Of a DNA stretch of 57,346 nucleotides, positions 41,100-50,946 are shown one piece after another. Source of the DNA: CAIPBY01 sp041671305. Lineage in GTDB: Bacteria > Patescibacteriota > Patescibacteriia > 2-01-FULL-39-33. A program made the translations under genes and the position numbers. The stretch lies in assembly GCA_041671305.1 (NCBI GenBank), contig JBAZBX010000003.1, positions 1 to 57,346 of the forward strand. Reading direction: 5' to 3'. The notes beneath the pieces are model-generated. The model did not search any database, was not told the origin of the DNA, and worked only from the letters and a program-made list of their open reading frames with translations. Within the stretch, counting starts at the first letter, position 1. Each line of letters begins with the position of its first letter.

Positions 41100-42353
41100 A
41101 TGGCGAAAATTAAGTCAATTCAAGCGAGGGAAATTTTGGATTCGCGTGGAAATCCAACAGTGGAAGTGGAAGTAATGCTAGATAATGGCCGAAAGGCTTG
41201 GGCAGGAGTGCCATCTGGCGCCTCAACCGGTTCTAGAGAAGCTTTGGAGCTTCGTGATGGCGATAAGAAAAGATATGGAGGAAAAGGAGTTTTGAAGGCA
41301 GTTAATAATGTTAATAAGATTATCGCTCCTAAGCTTAAGGGCATGAATCCTTGTGATCAGAAAAAAATTGATGATTTAATGATTAAATTGGACGGCACGG
41401 AAAATAAATCCAAGCTAGGCGCTAATGCTACTTTGGGTGTTTCTATGGCCGTGGCTAGAGCTGGTGCTTTCAGTCAGAAAAAACCATTATATAAATATTT
41501 AAATCAGAAGTTTTTTAAGGATAAGAAATTTTCTTTTCCTGTTCCTATGATGAATATCATGAATGGCGGAGCGCATGCCGGCTGGTCTATTGATATTCAG
41601 GAATTCATGATTACACCTCAGCAGAAAAATATCAAAGAAGCGGTCAGATGCGGAGCAGAAATATTTCATGCTTTGAGGAAATTGCTGGCTAAGGCTGGTT
41701 ATCCTGTAACTGTAGGTGACGAGGGTGGTTATGCTCCGAAATTAGCTGGCAACGAGCAGGCCATGGGCTTGATTATCCAGGCGATTACTGAAGCCGGATA
41801 CAAGGCGGGCAAAGAGGTAAAAATTGCTATTGATTCCGCTGCCTCAGAATTTTTTGAGAAGGGAATCTATGATATGAAAGCGGACAAGAAAAAGAGGAGT
41901 TCCAAAGAAATGATTGAGATGTACGGAAAATGGGCTCAGGCTTATCCTATTGAATCACTGGAAGATGGTTTGGCTGAAGGGGATTGGGATGGCTGGGCTG
42001 ATTTGACAAAGTCTTTGGGCAAGAAGATTTCTTTGGTCGGCGACGATCTCTTTGTCACTAATCCAAAAATTTTAAAAGAAGGAATTGAGAAAAAGGTGGC
42101 TAATGCTATTTTAATCAAGCTTAATCAAATTGGTACTGTTTCTGAAACTGTTGAGGCCATGAGATTGGCGCAGAAGAATAAATATAAATTGGCCGTCTCA
42201 CATAGAAGCGGAGAAACTTGTGATGATTTTATTGCTGATTTGGCCGTGGCTTCTGGTGCTGAATATATCAAGACCGGGTCATTGTCAAGAATGGATAGAG
42301 TCGCTAAGTACAATAGGCTGATGGAAATTTGGGATGAACTAGGAAAGAAATAA
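41100..42353 (+). CDS. eno: Enolase
   Basis: A 417-residue enzyme converting 2-phosphoglycerate to PEP. The ATG at 41100 is preferred (MAKIKSIQAREILDSRGNPT) over a GTG three codons upstream. Motifs: WAGVPSGASTGSREALELRD, PMMNIMNGGAHAGWSIDIQE, VGDEGGYAPKL, IESLEDGLAEGDWDGW, LVGDDLFVTNPKIL, LIKLNQIGTVSETVEAM and the signature VSHRSGETCDDFIADLAVAS. All active-site elements are present. It lies 55 bases before two gpmI genes, giving consecutive glycolytic steps. Confidence 0.95.
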   Translation: MAKIKSIQAREILDSRGNPTVEVEVMLDNGRKAWAGVPSGASTGSREALELRDGDKKRYGGKGVLKAVNNVNKIIAPKLKGMNPCDQKKIDDLMIKLDGTENKSKLGANATLGVSMAVARAGAFSQKKPLYKYLNQKFFKDKKFSFPVPMMNIMNGGAHAGWSIDIQEFMITPQQKNIKEAVRCGAEIFHALRKLLAKAGYPVTVGDEGGYAPKLAGNEQAMGLIIQAITEAGYKAGKEVKIAIDSAASEFFEKGIYDMKADKKKRSSKEMIEMYGKWAQAYPIESLEDGLAEGDWDGWADLTKSLGKKISLVGDDLFVTNPKILKEGIEKKVANAILIKLNQIGTVSETVEAMRLAQKNKYKLAVSHRSGETCDDFIADLAVASGAEYIKTGSLSRMDRVAKYNRLMEIWDELGKK

Positions 42354-42366
42354 TTTTGATTTTTGA

Positions 42367-42391
42367 GATAAGCCGTCAAGTACGGCTTATC
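42367..42391 (+). other. Strong hairpin between eno and gpmI
   Basis: GATAAGCCGT (42367-42376) pairs perfectly with ACGGCTTATC (42382-42391) around the loop CAAGT. No T run follows and the next ATG is only 18 bases away, so attenuation, partial termination or mRNA processing are all possible. Flanking TTTTGAGA and TCTCAAAA can lengthen the structure. Confidence 0.6.
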
Positions 42392-42408
42392 AATTAATCT
42401 CAAAATAA

Positions 42409-43968
42409 ATGCCAAAAGTTAAAATTTTTAAAAAAGTCATACTTCTTATTCTTGACGGTTGGGGTTTGGGTAAAGACGATGCGAGTAATCCTATCTATTT
42501 GGCGAAAACGCCTTTTATTGATTCACTTTACAAAAAATATCCTTGGACCAAACTTTGCGCTTCCGGAAAATGCGTGGGTTTGCCGTCAAGCCAAGTTGGC
42601 AATTCTGAAGCCGGTCATATCAATCTTGGAGCAGGAAGAGTGGTGGATCAGGATGTGGTAAAAATTTCCAAGCAGATTGATACAGGAGAGTTTGCTAAAA
42701 ATTCGGCGTTTCTCTCAGCCATAAATCAGGTCAAAAAGAATAAGAGCGCCATGCATATCATGGGCTTGCTTAGTAATGACCAAAGTCCTCATAGCGATCC
42801 GGATCATCTTCTGGCACTGCTAACTATGCTCAGAGAACATCAAGAAATTAAAAAAGTTTATTTGCATTTATTTACGGACGGCCGTGATTCCCCGCCTAGA
42901 TCCGCTTTGAAATCCGTAGAGGCGTTGGAGAGATTTCTCAAACCCCATGAAATAATTTGCACTGTTATCGGACGTTTTTATGCCATGGACAGGAAAAAAG
43001 CTTGGGAGAGAACCATGCTTTCATATTATGCCATGGTTGATGGCAAGCATGCTCATAAAGCCAATAGTCCCCAAGAGGGAATTACTAGAGCATACAATGG
43101 CAATATTACGGATGAATTCATTGAGCCAGTAATTATATATCGTAAAGGCAAGATGACTCGGAGAATAGCCGATAATGATTCTGTGATATTTTTGAATTTA
43201 CGATCTGATCGCGCCAGGCAAATGAGCAAGCCGTTTGTGCAGGATAATTTTGAAAAAATAAATCCTGGATCGCCTAAGCGTAAAAAAGTTTTGAAGAATT
43301 TATGCTTCGTGGCTATGACGGATTTCGGCCCCGATCTGGATAGCATTTTGACCGCTTATCCTTCTGAAGATGTGAAAAAAACTTTACCTATGATCCTTGA
43401 AGGCAAGAAGCAGGTTTATATCGCTGAAAGCGAGAAATATGCGCATGTCACTTTTTTCTTTAATGGCGGTTATGCTAATTTAGTTGATGGAGAGGAGAGA
43501 GTAAATATTCCATCTCCGAGCGTAAAATCTTATGATGAAACTCCGGCCATGTCTACGGCCAAAATTATCCAAAAAATTGCTCTCAGCTTGAAGGATTATG
43601 ATTTTATTTGCGCCAATATCGCCTGTCCGGATATGGTGGGTCATACTGGCAATATGAAGGCTTGCATCAAGACTGCCGGGGCAGTTGACAAATATGTGCA
43701 AAAAGTTGTGAATTTAGCGCTTAAATCTGATTGTGCCTTGATAATTACGGCAGATCATGGTAATCTTGAATATAAGCTGAATCTGGAGACTGAGGAAATA
43801 ATGACCGAACATACCACAAATCCGGTTCCATGTATTTTTGTTGGGAAAGGATTAAATAAAGATTTAAAGTTAGCCAAAAATGGCGTATTGGGAAATGTTG
43901 CTCCAACGATTTTGAAACTTCTTGGAGTCAAAAAAGATCATTTAATGGATAAGGAAAGTTTAATATAA
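42409..43968 (+). CDS. gpmI: 2,3-bisphosphoglycerate-independent phosphoglycerate mutase (first copy)
   Basis: A 519-residue two-metal mutase interconverting 3- and 2-phosphoglycerate. The first metal motif is VILLILDGWGLGKDDASNPI; the catalytic Ser is in GNSEAGHINLGAGRVVDQD. Others: HLFTDGRDSPPRSALKS, TVIGRFYAMDRKKAWERTM, RSDRARQMSKPF, AESEKYAHVTFFFNGGY, ANIACPDMVGHTGNMKA and ALIITADHGNLEYKL. All metal and catalytic residues seem present. A second, clearly diverged copy follows at 43987. Length matches the family. Confidence 0.93.
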   Translation: MPKVKIFKKVILLILDGWGLGKDDASNPIYLAKTPFIDSLYKKYPWTKLCASGKCVGLPSSQVGNSEAGHINLGAGRVVDQDVVKISKQIDTGEFAKNSAFLSAINQVKKNKSAMHIMGLLSNDQSPHSDPDHLLALLTMLREHQEIKKVYLHLFTDGRDSPPRSALKSVEALERFLKPHEIICTVIGRFYAMDRKKAWERTMLSYYAMVDGKHAHKANSPQEGITRAYNGNITDEFIEPVIIYRKGKMTRRIADNDSVIFLNLRSDRARQMSKPFVQDNFEKINPGSPKRKKVLKNLCFVAMTDFGPDLDSILTAYPSEDVKKTLPMILEGKKQVYIAESEKYAHVTFFFNGGYANLVDGEERVNIPSPSVKSYDETPAMSTAKIIQKIALSLKDYDFICANIACPDMVGHTGNMKACIKTAGAVDKYVQKVVNLALKSDCALIITADHGNLEYKLNLETEEIMTEHTTNPVPCIFVGKGLNKDLKLAKNGVLGNVAPTILKLLGVKKDHLMDKESLI

Positions 43969-43986
43969 AATTGAAATTATTCTATT

Positions 43987-45591
43987 ATGTCCAATTTAGA
44001 TATTAATAATGATTCTTCCCGCCCTAAACCGGTTATTCTTATGATTCTTGACGGCTGGGGAATCGCTCCGCCCTCAAGAAGCAACGCCATTACTTTGGCC
44101 AAAACTCCCACCATTAGCAATCTCATAAAAACTTATCCAGCCATGACTCTCCAGGCTTCTGGTGAGGCTGTCGGTTTGTCTTGGGGAGAAATCGGTAATT
44201 CAGAGGTTGGTCATCTGAATTTAGGTTCAGGAAAATTAGTCTATCAAAATTTGCCAAAAATTGACAAGTCCATCACTGATGGCGCTTTTTTTGAAAATGA
44301 AAAGTTTCTGGCGGCCATTGAGCATGCGCGAAAGAATAAAACATCCATTCATCTTATGGGATTAATTTCTTCCGGCAGCGTGCATAGTTCTATTGAACAT
44401 CTTTATGCCTTGTTGGAATTATGCGCCAAGGAAAAAATGAAAAAGGTATTTATCCATGGGTTTTTGGATGGCAGGGATATGCCGTTTAATTCAGGCATTG
44501 ATTTTGTACAGAAAATACAGCAGAAAATTAATGAATACAAAACAGGAAAAATTGCCACTCTCTCTGGCAGGTTTTATGCTATGGACAGGGATAATCATTA
44601 TGAAAGAGTGGAATTGGCTTACAATGCCATGGTCACAGGCGAATCAGTGGATAAATTTGATGATCCGGTTGCGGCAGTGAAAGCTTCTTATGATAAGAAA
44701 GTTTATGATGAAGAATTCGTTCCGGTTGTAATAACGGAAAATGGCCAGAGAGTCGCTCAAATTTCTGATGGCGATAGTGTAATCTTTTTTAATTATCGCA
44801 GTGATCGGGCTAGAGAAATAACCAAGGCTTTCATTCTTCCCGGATTTGATAAATTTGAAAGAAAATATCTTAATGATTTGTATTATGTGGCTATGACCGA
44901 GTATGAAAAGGATCTTCCTATGGAAGTGGCTTTCCCTCAGGAAAATATCAAGGAGCCGATTGCCAAGGTAATTTCTGATGCCGGCCTCAAGCAGTTACAT
45001 ATTGCTGAGACGGAAAAATATGCGCATGTCACTTTCTTTTTTAATGGCGGAAGAGAAGATCAATTCGCGGGAGAAGACAGGATTTTGGTGCCTTCACCTA
45101 GAGTTTCTTCGTATGCGGAAAAGCCGGAAATGTCTGCCAAGGAAGTAACCAAGAAAATTACTGAGGCCATGTTGCTGGATAAGTATGATTTTATTATTGT
45201 TAATTTTGCCAATGGGGATATGGTGGCGCACACCGGCGATCTCAAGGCCACCATAAAAGCTTGTCAGGTTGTGGATGATTGCGTTAAGCAGGTTGTGGAA
45301 ATGGTTTTGGGCAAGGGCGGTGTGGCATTAATTACGGCAGATCATGGCAATGCGGAAGAGCTGGTCAATTTACAATCGGGAAAAATAGACAAAGAACATA
45401 GCACTTATCCGGTTCCTTTGATTCTGGTCGGCAAAGATTGGGAAGGCAAGAATGCGGGATTAAGCGAGGTGCCTAATTCTGATTTGAGCCTTGTTCAGCC
45501 ATCGGGACTTCTTTCAGATGTCTCGCCGACAATACTTAAGATTATGAGCTTGCCGCAACCGGCAGAGATGACTGGTAAGAGTTTAATTTAA
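43987..45591 (+). CDS. gpmI: 2,3-bisphosphoglycerate-independent phosphoglycerate mutase (second copy)
   Basis: A 534-residue paralogue 18 bases after the first copy. It has VILMILDGWGIAPPSRSNAI, catalytic Ser in GNSEVGHLNLGSGKLVYQ, HGFLDGRDMPFNSG, TLSGRFYAMDRDNHYERVEL, YRSDRAREITKAF, AETEKYAHVTFFFNGGRED, VNFANGDMVAHTGDLKAT and ALITADHGNAEELVNL. This copy is closer to the canonical GpmI motifs (GNSEVGHLN) than the first. Both look catalytically competent, so one may have a different substrate or regulation. The next gene starts 5 bases downstream. Confidence 0.93.
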   Translation: MSNLDINNDSSRPKPVILMILDGWGIAPPSRSNAITLAKTPTISNLIKTYPAMTLQASGEAVGLSWGEIGNSEVGHLNLGSGKLVYQNLPKIDKSITDGAFFENEKFLAAIEHARKNKTSIHLMGLISSGSVHSSIEHLYALLELCAKEKMKKVFIHGFLDGRDMPFNSGIDFVQKIQQKINEYKTGKIATLSGRFYAMDRDNHYERVELAYNAMVTGESVDKFDDPVAAVKASYDKKVYDEEFVPVVITENGQRVAQISDGDSVIFFNYRSDRAREITKAFILPGFDKFERKYLNDLYYVAMTEYEKDLPMEVAFPQENIKEPIAKVISDAGLKQLHIAETEKYAHVTFFFNGGREDQFAGEDRILVPSPRVSSYAEKPEMSAKEVTKKITEAMLLDKYDFIIVNFANGDMVAHTGDLKATIKACQVVDDCVKQVVEMVLGKGGVALITADHGNAEELVNLQSGKIDKEHSTYPVPLILVGKDWEGKNAGLSEVPNSDLSLVQPSGLLSDVSPTILKIMSLPQPAEMTGKSLI

Positions 45592-45596
45592 AAATT

Positions 45597-47120
45597 ATGA
45601 AAGAATCAACGGAGAAAAAATTATTGGATATTTTTCCTGCTATGACCATCTGGGTCACTTTTGCAGTAGTGATAGCTATTTCGTTTATCAGGCCGTTGTG
45701 GGCTATTTATTTTATTATTGTGTTTTCTGTTTATTGGATTGTCCGTCTTTTTTATATGATGTATTGGCTTTTTCAATCTTGGATTAGGTACAGACGCGAG
45801 GATAAAATAGATTGGATGGAAAGAGTTAAGTCGCTTCCCAAAAATTATTTGGATTATTATCATGTTATAACTTACCCTACTCATTTGGAGCCTTATGAAG
45901 TCGTGGAGAGATCGCTGGAAAAATTATTGGAAGTAGACTATCCCAAAGATCATATCATCGTGGCTTTGGGCGGAGAAGAGAGGGACGGCGAGTTCTTTCA
46001 GGATGTGGCCAGAAGGATTCAGGAAAAGTTCGGCGATAAGTTTTTTAAATTATTTATTACTACCCACACCTTGATGCCCGATGAGCTGGGAGGGAAAGGC
46101 GCAAATGTGCATTGCATGGAACTGAATTTGAAGAAAGAGATAGATGCCATGCAAATACCTTATGAGAAAATAATTGTTTCTTGTTTTGATATAGAAACTT
46201 TGCCTCACAAGCATTATTTTTCTTATCTGACTTATAAATATTTAACTCATCCCAATCCCACTCATGCCAGTTATCAGCCATTGGTGCTTTATAACAATAA
46301 TATTTGGGAATCAAATCCGGTTATCCGCGTTGTGGCTTGTGCGACTACATTTTGGCTTTTAACTGATCTCTCTAGGCCGGAAAGGCTTCTTACTTTTTCC
46401 TCCCATAGCATGAGTTTCAAGATGCTGGTAGACGTGGGATTTCATGACAAGACTATTGTGACTGAGGACTCCAGAATATGTTTGCAGGCCATGGTAGCTT
46501 ATAATGGCGACTACGAGGTAGTTCCTATGTTCACTACGGTATCCATGGATACGGTATATGTGGGGAAATTTTGGAAGAGCGCCAAAAATCAGTACAAACA
46601 AATGAGGCGTTGGGCTTGGGGTGTAGAGCATTTTCCCTGGATGTGGGAGAATTTTTTTGGTAAAAACAAAAATACTAAAATTCCCCTGAAAAAAAGATTG
46701 GCTTATCTTTGGAACCAGGTAGAAGGAATGTATTCTTGGGCTACGGCGCCACTGTTAATTCTCATCGTCGGCCGTTTGCCGCTACTAATGGCTTCGCCTA
46801 CTGATAAGACCTCGGCTTTTTTTCAGAATGCTCCAAAGTCTTTGGAAAATTTGATGATGGTCGGCATGGTTGGCCTCATCTTTAATTCCATTATGTATAC
46901 ACTCATGCTTCCCAAGAAGCCTAGGGAATATAGTTTTGTAAATTATCTAGTTATGATTGCGCAGTGGGTGATTTTTCCATTTACCATGATAATCTTTGGA
47001 TCAATACCAGCTGTTGATGCCCAGACTAGATTGATGTTGGGTGGCAAATGGAAGTTGGGATTTTGGGTGACTGAGAAAAAACTTTCTAAGCCGGTATCTG
47101 GATCTCAAGTTGAAGCCTAA
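45597..47120 (+). CDS. Membrane-embedded GT2 glycosyltransferase
   Basis: A 507-residue protein with two N-terminal helices (about 13-33 and 36-58), a cytoplasmic GT2 domain and about four C-terminal helices (380-400, 420-445, 455-478 and nearby). Catalytic features are DYPKDHIIVALGGEERDG, IVSCFDIETLPHKHYFSYL, IVTEDSRICLQAMV and KQMRRWAWGVEHFP, the last being the QxxRW motif of processive synthases. The TED and QxxRW pair suggests a polymerising or lipid-linked activity. The DxD-like site is DIET, not DxD. Neighbouring genes are two more GT2 enzymes. Confidence 0.82.
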   Translation: MKESTEKKLLDIFPAMTIWVTFAVVIAISFIRPLWAIYFIIVFSVYWIVRLFYMMYWLFQSWIRYRREDKIDWMERVKSLPKNYLDYYHVITYPTHLEPYEVVERSLEKLLEVDYPKDHIIVALGGEERDGEFFQDVARRIQEKFGDKFFKLFITTHTLMPDELGGKGANVHCMELNLKKEIDAMQIPYEKIIVSCFDIETLPHKHYFSYLTYKYLTHPNPTHASYQPLVLYNNNIWESNPVIRVVACATTFWLLTDLSRPERLLTFSSHSMSFKMLVDVGFHDKTIVTEDSRICLQAMVAYNGDYEVVPMFTTVSMDTVYVGKFWKSAKNQYKQMRRWAWGVEHFPWMWENFFGKNKNTKIPLKKRLAYLWNQVEGMYSWATAPLLILIVGRLPLLMASPTDKTSAFFQNAPKSLENLMMVGMVGLIFNSIMYTLMLPKKPREYSFVNYLVMIAQWVIFPFTMIIFGSIPAVDAQTRLMLGGKWKLGFWVTEKKLSKPVSGSQVEA

Positions 47121-47123
47121 AAA

Positions 47124-48161
47124 ATGAATAATCACAAAGTTACAATTCAGATAGTCACATGGAATAGTATGAGGTATTTGCCGGAATGCCTTAATTCTAT
47201 TTTTGCTCAGACGTTTCGGGATTTTCATGTTTTGATTATTGACAATAACTCGGAGGATGGCACAGTCCAATTTTTGAGAAATAATTATCCTGATATTTCC
47301 ATTATACAAAATAATAAAAATTTAGGATTTCCCAAGGGCAATAACCAGGGGATCAGGTTGATTAATTCTCCCTATGTCGTTTTGTGCAATCCAGATATTT
47401 TGATGGAATTAAATTGGTTGGAAATGATGGTTGATTTAGCCGATCGCGCTGAAAATTCTAAGTATGGTTCCTTCGGCGGTAAACTTTTGAAGCTCAAAGT
47501 AATCGGCGGCGATTTAAATGAGGTGGAGAAAACCGAGGTCATAGATTCATGCGGATTGAAGTTGCTCCGTGATCATCGGGTGGTGGAAATTGGCGGAGGA
47601 GAGGATACCAGGGCAGTTTTGCAAAAGCAGGAAGTCTTTGGTCATTCAGGGGCGTTGGTTATGTATCGCAAAGAGGCCTTGGCTGATTGTATTATGAAAT
47701 ATCCTGGAGCACCTGACGGAGAATGTTTTGATGAGGATTTTTTTCTTTATAAGGAGGATGTGGATCTGGCTTGGCGTTTGCAATTGATGGGCTGGAAATC
47801 ACTGATGGATCCGAGCATTATTGCTTATCACGTAAGGTCAGTAAACGGATCAGAAAACAGGACAGTAAAAACTATCTTGAGTAATAGAAAAACACAATCA
47901 AGGCTGGCAAGGTTTTATTCTTATCGCAATCATTTTTTGACATTAATTAAGAACGAAACTTTTTCTAATTTGATGAAATATTTTCCTTTTATCTTTTTTT
48001 ATGAATTTAAAAAATTTATTTATATTGTTTTTTTTGAGACTGAAAGTTTGAAGTCACTGGGACAGATTATTTCGCTTTGGCCAAAAATGCAGAAAAAGAG
48101 AAAATTTATTTTTTCTGTCGCCAGGGTGGAGGCTAATTATATTAGAAAATGGATTAATTAA
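47124..48161 (+). CDS. Glycosyltransferase family 2, rhamnosyltransferase-like
   Basis: A 345-residue GT2 enzyme. Motifs: VTIQIVTWNSMRYLPECLNS, HVLIIDNNSEDGTVQFL, NLGFPKGNNQGIRLINSPYV, VLCNPDILMELNWLEM, FGHSGALVMYRKEAL and FFLYKEDVDLAWRLQLMGWK. It is of the same type as the enzymes at 14868 and 48165. The region near 275-300 is hydrophobic and aromatic, suggesting membrane contact. It starts 3 bases after the preceding gene. Confidence 0.9.
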   Translation: MNNHKVTIQIVTWNSMRYLPECLNSIFAQTFRDFHVLIIDNNSEDGTVQFLRNNYPDISIIQNNKNLGFPKGNNQGIRLINSPYVVLCNPDILMELNWLEMMVDLADRAENSKYGSFGGKLLKLKVIGGDLNEVEKTEVIDSCGLKLLRDHRVVEIGGGEDTRAVLQKQEVFGHSGALVMYRKEALADCIMKYPGAPDGECFDEDFFLYKEDVDLAWRLQLMGWKSLMDPSIIAYHVRSVNGSENRTVKTILSNRKTQSRLARFYSYRNHFLTLIKNETFSNLMKYFPFIFFYEFKKFIYIVFFETESLKSLGQIISLWPKMQKKRKFIFSVARVEANYIRKWIN

Positions 48162-48164
48162 TAT

Positions 48165-48950
48165 ATGGAAATATCAATTATTATAAATAATTTTAAGACC
48201 AGGGGACTTCTGAAACAATGTCTGAAAGGCGTTTATGCCTATCCGCCGTCTGTTCCATTTGAGGTGGTGGTGGTGGATAATAATTCCGGCGATGGTTCGG
48301 TTCAAATGATACAGAAAGATTTTCCTCAAGTTAAATTAATTGACGCCCAAGAAAATCTCGGGCATCACAAGGGAAATAATTTGGGAATCAAAAATTCCAC
48401 CGGCAAATATGTTTTGATTTTAAATACGGATATTGCCGTTTTGGATAATGTTTTTGATAAGATGTACAGGTATATGGAAGCTAATCCGGATGTGGCGCTC
48501 GTAGGTCCCAAACTGAAGAATCCTGACGGATCAGTTCAATTGTCGTGCATGAGATATCCCACAGCTCTCATGCCAATATATAGAAGAACTTTTTTGGGAC
48601 GAATGCCTTGGATTAAGAAAGCGGTAGATAATTATTTGATGATGGATTTTAATCACAATGAAGTGAGGCAAGTGGATTGGATTCTGGGGGCATGCGAGAT
48701 GGTTCGGCGCAGCGCTATGGATAAAGTGGGATATATGGATGAATATTTGTTTCTTTATTTTGGGGATGTGGCCTGGTGCAAAAAATTTCATGATGCCGGA
48801 TATAAAATAGCGTATTTTCCTGAAGGAAATATTATTCATTATCATAAAAGAGAGTCGGCTCAGAGCGGTATATTTTCCAAAATTTTTTGGATCCATATCA
48901 GTGATTGGATTAAATATTTAAAAAAATATTCTCACAAACATGTTTCTTAA
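48165..48950 (+). CDS. Glycosyltransferase family 2
   Basis: A 261-residue enzyme with ISIIINNFKTRGLLKQCLKG, FEVVVVDNNSGDGSVQMI, NLGHHKGNNLGIKNSTGKYV, LILNTDIAVLDNVFDKMY and, on the acceptor side, ILGACEMVRRSAMDKVGYMD and FLYFGDVAWCKKFHDAGYK. Short for the group, as it lacks the C-terminal hydrophobic tail of its neighbours. It starts 3 bases after the previous GT2 and overlaps the next gene by 11 bases. Confidence 0.9.
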   Translation: MEISIIINNFKTRGLLKQCLKGVYAYPPSVPFEVVVVDNNSGDGSVQMIQKDFPQVKLIDAQENLGHHKGNNLGIKNSTGKYVLILNTDIAVLDNVFDKMYRYMEANPDVALVGPKLKNPDGSVQLSCMRYPTALMPIYRRTFLGRMPWIKKAVDNYLMMDFNHNEVRQVDWILGACEMVRRSAMDKVGYMDEYLFLYFGDVAWCKKFHDAGYKIAYFPEGNIIHYHKRESAQSGIFSKIFWIHISDWIKYLKKYSHKHVS

Positions 48951-50937
48951 AAAGAAAGAAAATATCATTGCAGACGGCTATCAAACGATGGAAAATTTTT
49001 TGAATCATCATTTGCCTAAGCGCAAAAAGAAAAAACCATTACTAAAGCGGGCTTTCGTAGTATCGTTGATTATATTATTGGTTTTAATTATCATTTTGGC
49101 TCCAGTCGGCGTACAAGGATTTTTAATTCTCCAGAAGGCGAAAGTTATTGAGGCTAGGGCGGGAAATGTGATGCAACTGGTTAAGGCAAGCAATTGGACT
49201 GAAGTCAAATCAGAATTAGCTCAAACCAAGGAAGACCTTAATTATATCAAAGCGCGCTTGCATCGTTTGGGTTTGATTTCTTATGTTCCTCAGGTTTCTC
49301 AAAAAATAAATGTGGCAGACCATTTGATTACCGCCTCCGTTGATTTGTTATCCGGCTATGGTGAGGCTTTGAGCGTGATGGATAGCATTAAGTCCGTTTC
49401 TGATATCAATACGGTGGCACAAGGACTCAGTGGTTCAGGGTCAAAAAAGGACATCCTCATGGCAATCAGTCAAAATAAAGATGCTTTCCAGAGGATGGGT
49501 GTTTATTTAGCCAAGGCCAAAGCGGATTTAGCTGAAATCAGCGCTGACGACTTATCAGGTAAATGGGCTTCAAAACTTGCCACTTTAAATTTTATGTTGA
49601 ATGAGGCTATAAGCGGTACCCAGGAAGCCATGCCTATTCTCATACATTCTCCGGAGCTTCTCGGTGCAGATTCCGAAAAAACATATTTGTTGGTTTTTCA
49701 AAACAATATGGAAATGAGAGCGACTGGAGGCTTTATCGGAAGCTATGGTTTGATCACGGTCAAAGAGGGAGAGATTACCAATTTATTTACTGATGACGTT
49801 TATAATTTGGATAAGTATTCCAAAGATAAATTAAATGCTCCGGCTCCCGAGCCTATCGCAAAATATCTGAAGCAGAAATATTGGTTTATGAGGGACGCTA
49901 ATTGGTCTCCGGATTGGCCAACTTCGGCTAGACAGATTTTGTGGTTTTTTAATGCGGAAAGATCCATGGCTGGATTGCCACCACAGAAAGTTGATGGTGT
50001 CATTGCCATCTCTCCGGATCTTATCGCCAATACGCTCGCCCTAGTGGGTTCCATAGACGTTGATGGAAATAAATTTGACAGTAATAATTTTGCTCTCAGC
50101 TTGGAGAAGTTTGTTGAGTCTGATTATGCAGATCAAGGCATTGCCGTTCACGAAAGAAAGTCTATTATGGGGCCAATGGCCAAGATTATTTTTGAGAGAA
50201 TACAGCAAATGCCTCCTTCTCAGCTGCTTAATCTGTGGAATGTATTTAAAAAGGATATTGATCAGAAGCAAGTTCTTGTATATTTATTAAATAATGATTT
50301 GCAGAGTTATTTTGCGGATCATAATTGGTCTGGAGCAGTAAAACAAACAGACGGAGATTTTTTGATGGTGATTGATTCTAATTTGGCGGCTCTAAAAACC
50401 GATGTGGTGATGAAGAAGTCAATTAATTATAATGTCGGAGTAGATGATAATGGTAATTTGATAAGCACGGCTTCTATCTCGCTTCAGCACAATGGCAAAT
50501 ATACCAAAGACCTCATTTCTATGTATCGTGACTATATCAGAGTTTATGTGCCTCAGGGGGTAAAAATAAAAAAGATATCCGTTGTAGAAGATAAAAGTAT
50601 AAAAAATTTACAGATGATCAAAGATGTAGATGTTGGAGAAGAGTTGGGCAAAGAATATGTAGGAACATTTTTGACTGTGGAGCAGGGCAAGACCAAGACT
50701 CTAGTCATAGAATATCAGTTGCCGGAAAATCTCCAAAATCAGTATCAAAACGGGGTGTACAAATTATTTGTTCAGAAACAACCTGGAACCAGTGGACATT
50801 CTCTGTCAGTTGGCTTAAACTTCAATAAGAATATTACTGCCTATCAATTTGACTCCTTGCCGTCTAAATTGAGAGGAGGAAGCATCAATTGGCAGACGGA
50901 TTTGACTTTGGATAGAAGTTTTTCCCTTAAACTATAA
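48940..50937 (+). CDS. DUF4012 domain membrane-anchored protein
   Basis: A 665-residue protein with one helix near residues 27-52 (AFVVSLIILLVLIIILAPVG) and a large outward-facing part. The stretch YLLVFQNNMEMRATGGFIGS, followed by YGLITVKEGEITNLFTDDVY, is the DUF4012 core. DGVIAISPDLIANTLALVG and IVEYQLPEN-like beta segments follow. DUF4012 proteins are frequent in Patescibacteria and Actinobacteria beside glycan genes; their function is unknown. Weak resemblance of the fold region to LytR-CpsA-Psr-type domains is an inference. mreB follows by 9 bases. Confidence 0.88.
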   Translation: MFLKKKENIIADGYQTMENFLNHHLPKRKKKKPLLKRAFVVSLIILLVLIIILAPVGVQGFLILQKAKVIEARAGNVMQLVKASNWTEVKSELAQTKEDLNYIKARLHRLGLISYVPQVSQKINVADHLITASVDLLSGYGEALSVMDSIKSVSDINTVAQGLSGSGSKKDILMAISQNKDAFQRMGVYLAKAKADLAEISADDLSGKWASKLATLNFMLNEAISGTQEAMPILIHSPELLGADSEKTYLLVFQNNMEMRATGGFIGSYGLITVKEGEITNLFTDDVYNLDKYSKDKLNAPAPEPIAKYLKQKYWFMRDANWSPDWPTSARQILWFFNAERSMAGLPPQKVDGVIAISPDLIANTLALVGSIDVDGNKFDSNNFALSLEKFVESDYADQGIAVHERKSIMGPMAKIIFERIQQMPPSQLLNLWNVFKKDIDQKQVLVYLLNNDLQSYFADHNWSGAVKQTDGDFLMVIDSNLAALKTDVVMKKSINYNVGVDDNGNLISTASISLQHNGKYTKDLISMYRDYIRVYVPQGVKIKKISVVEDKSIKNLQMIKDVDVGEELGKEYVGTFLTVEQGKTKTLVIEYQLPENLQNQYQNGVYKLFVQKQPGTSGHSLSVGLNFNKNITAYQFDSLPSKLRGGSINWQTDLTLDRSFSLKL

Positions 50938-50946
50938 TAAATTACG

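Noticed and set aside
42354..42408. Terminator between eno and gpmI
   Set aside because: The hairpin is strong but no T run follows and the next start is 18 bases away, so it is listed only as a hairpin.
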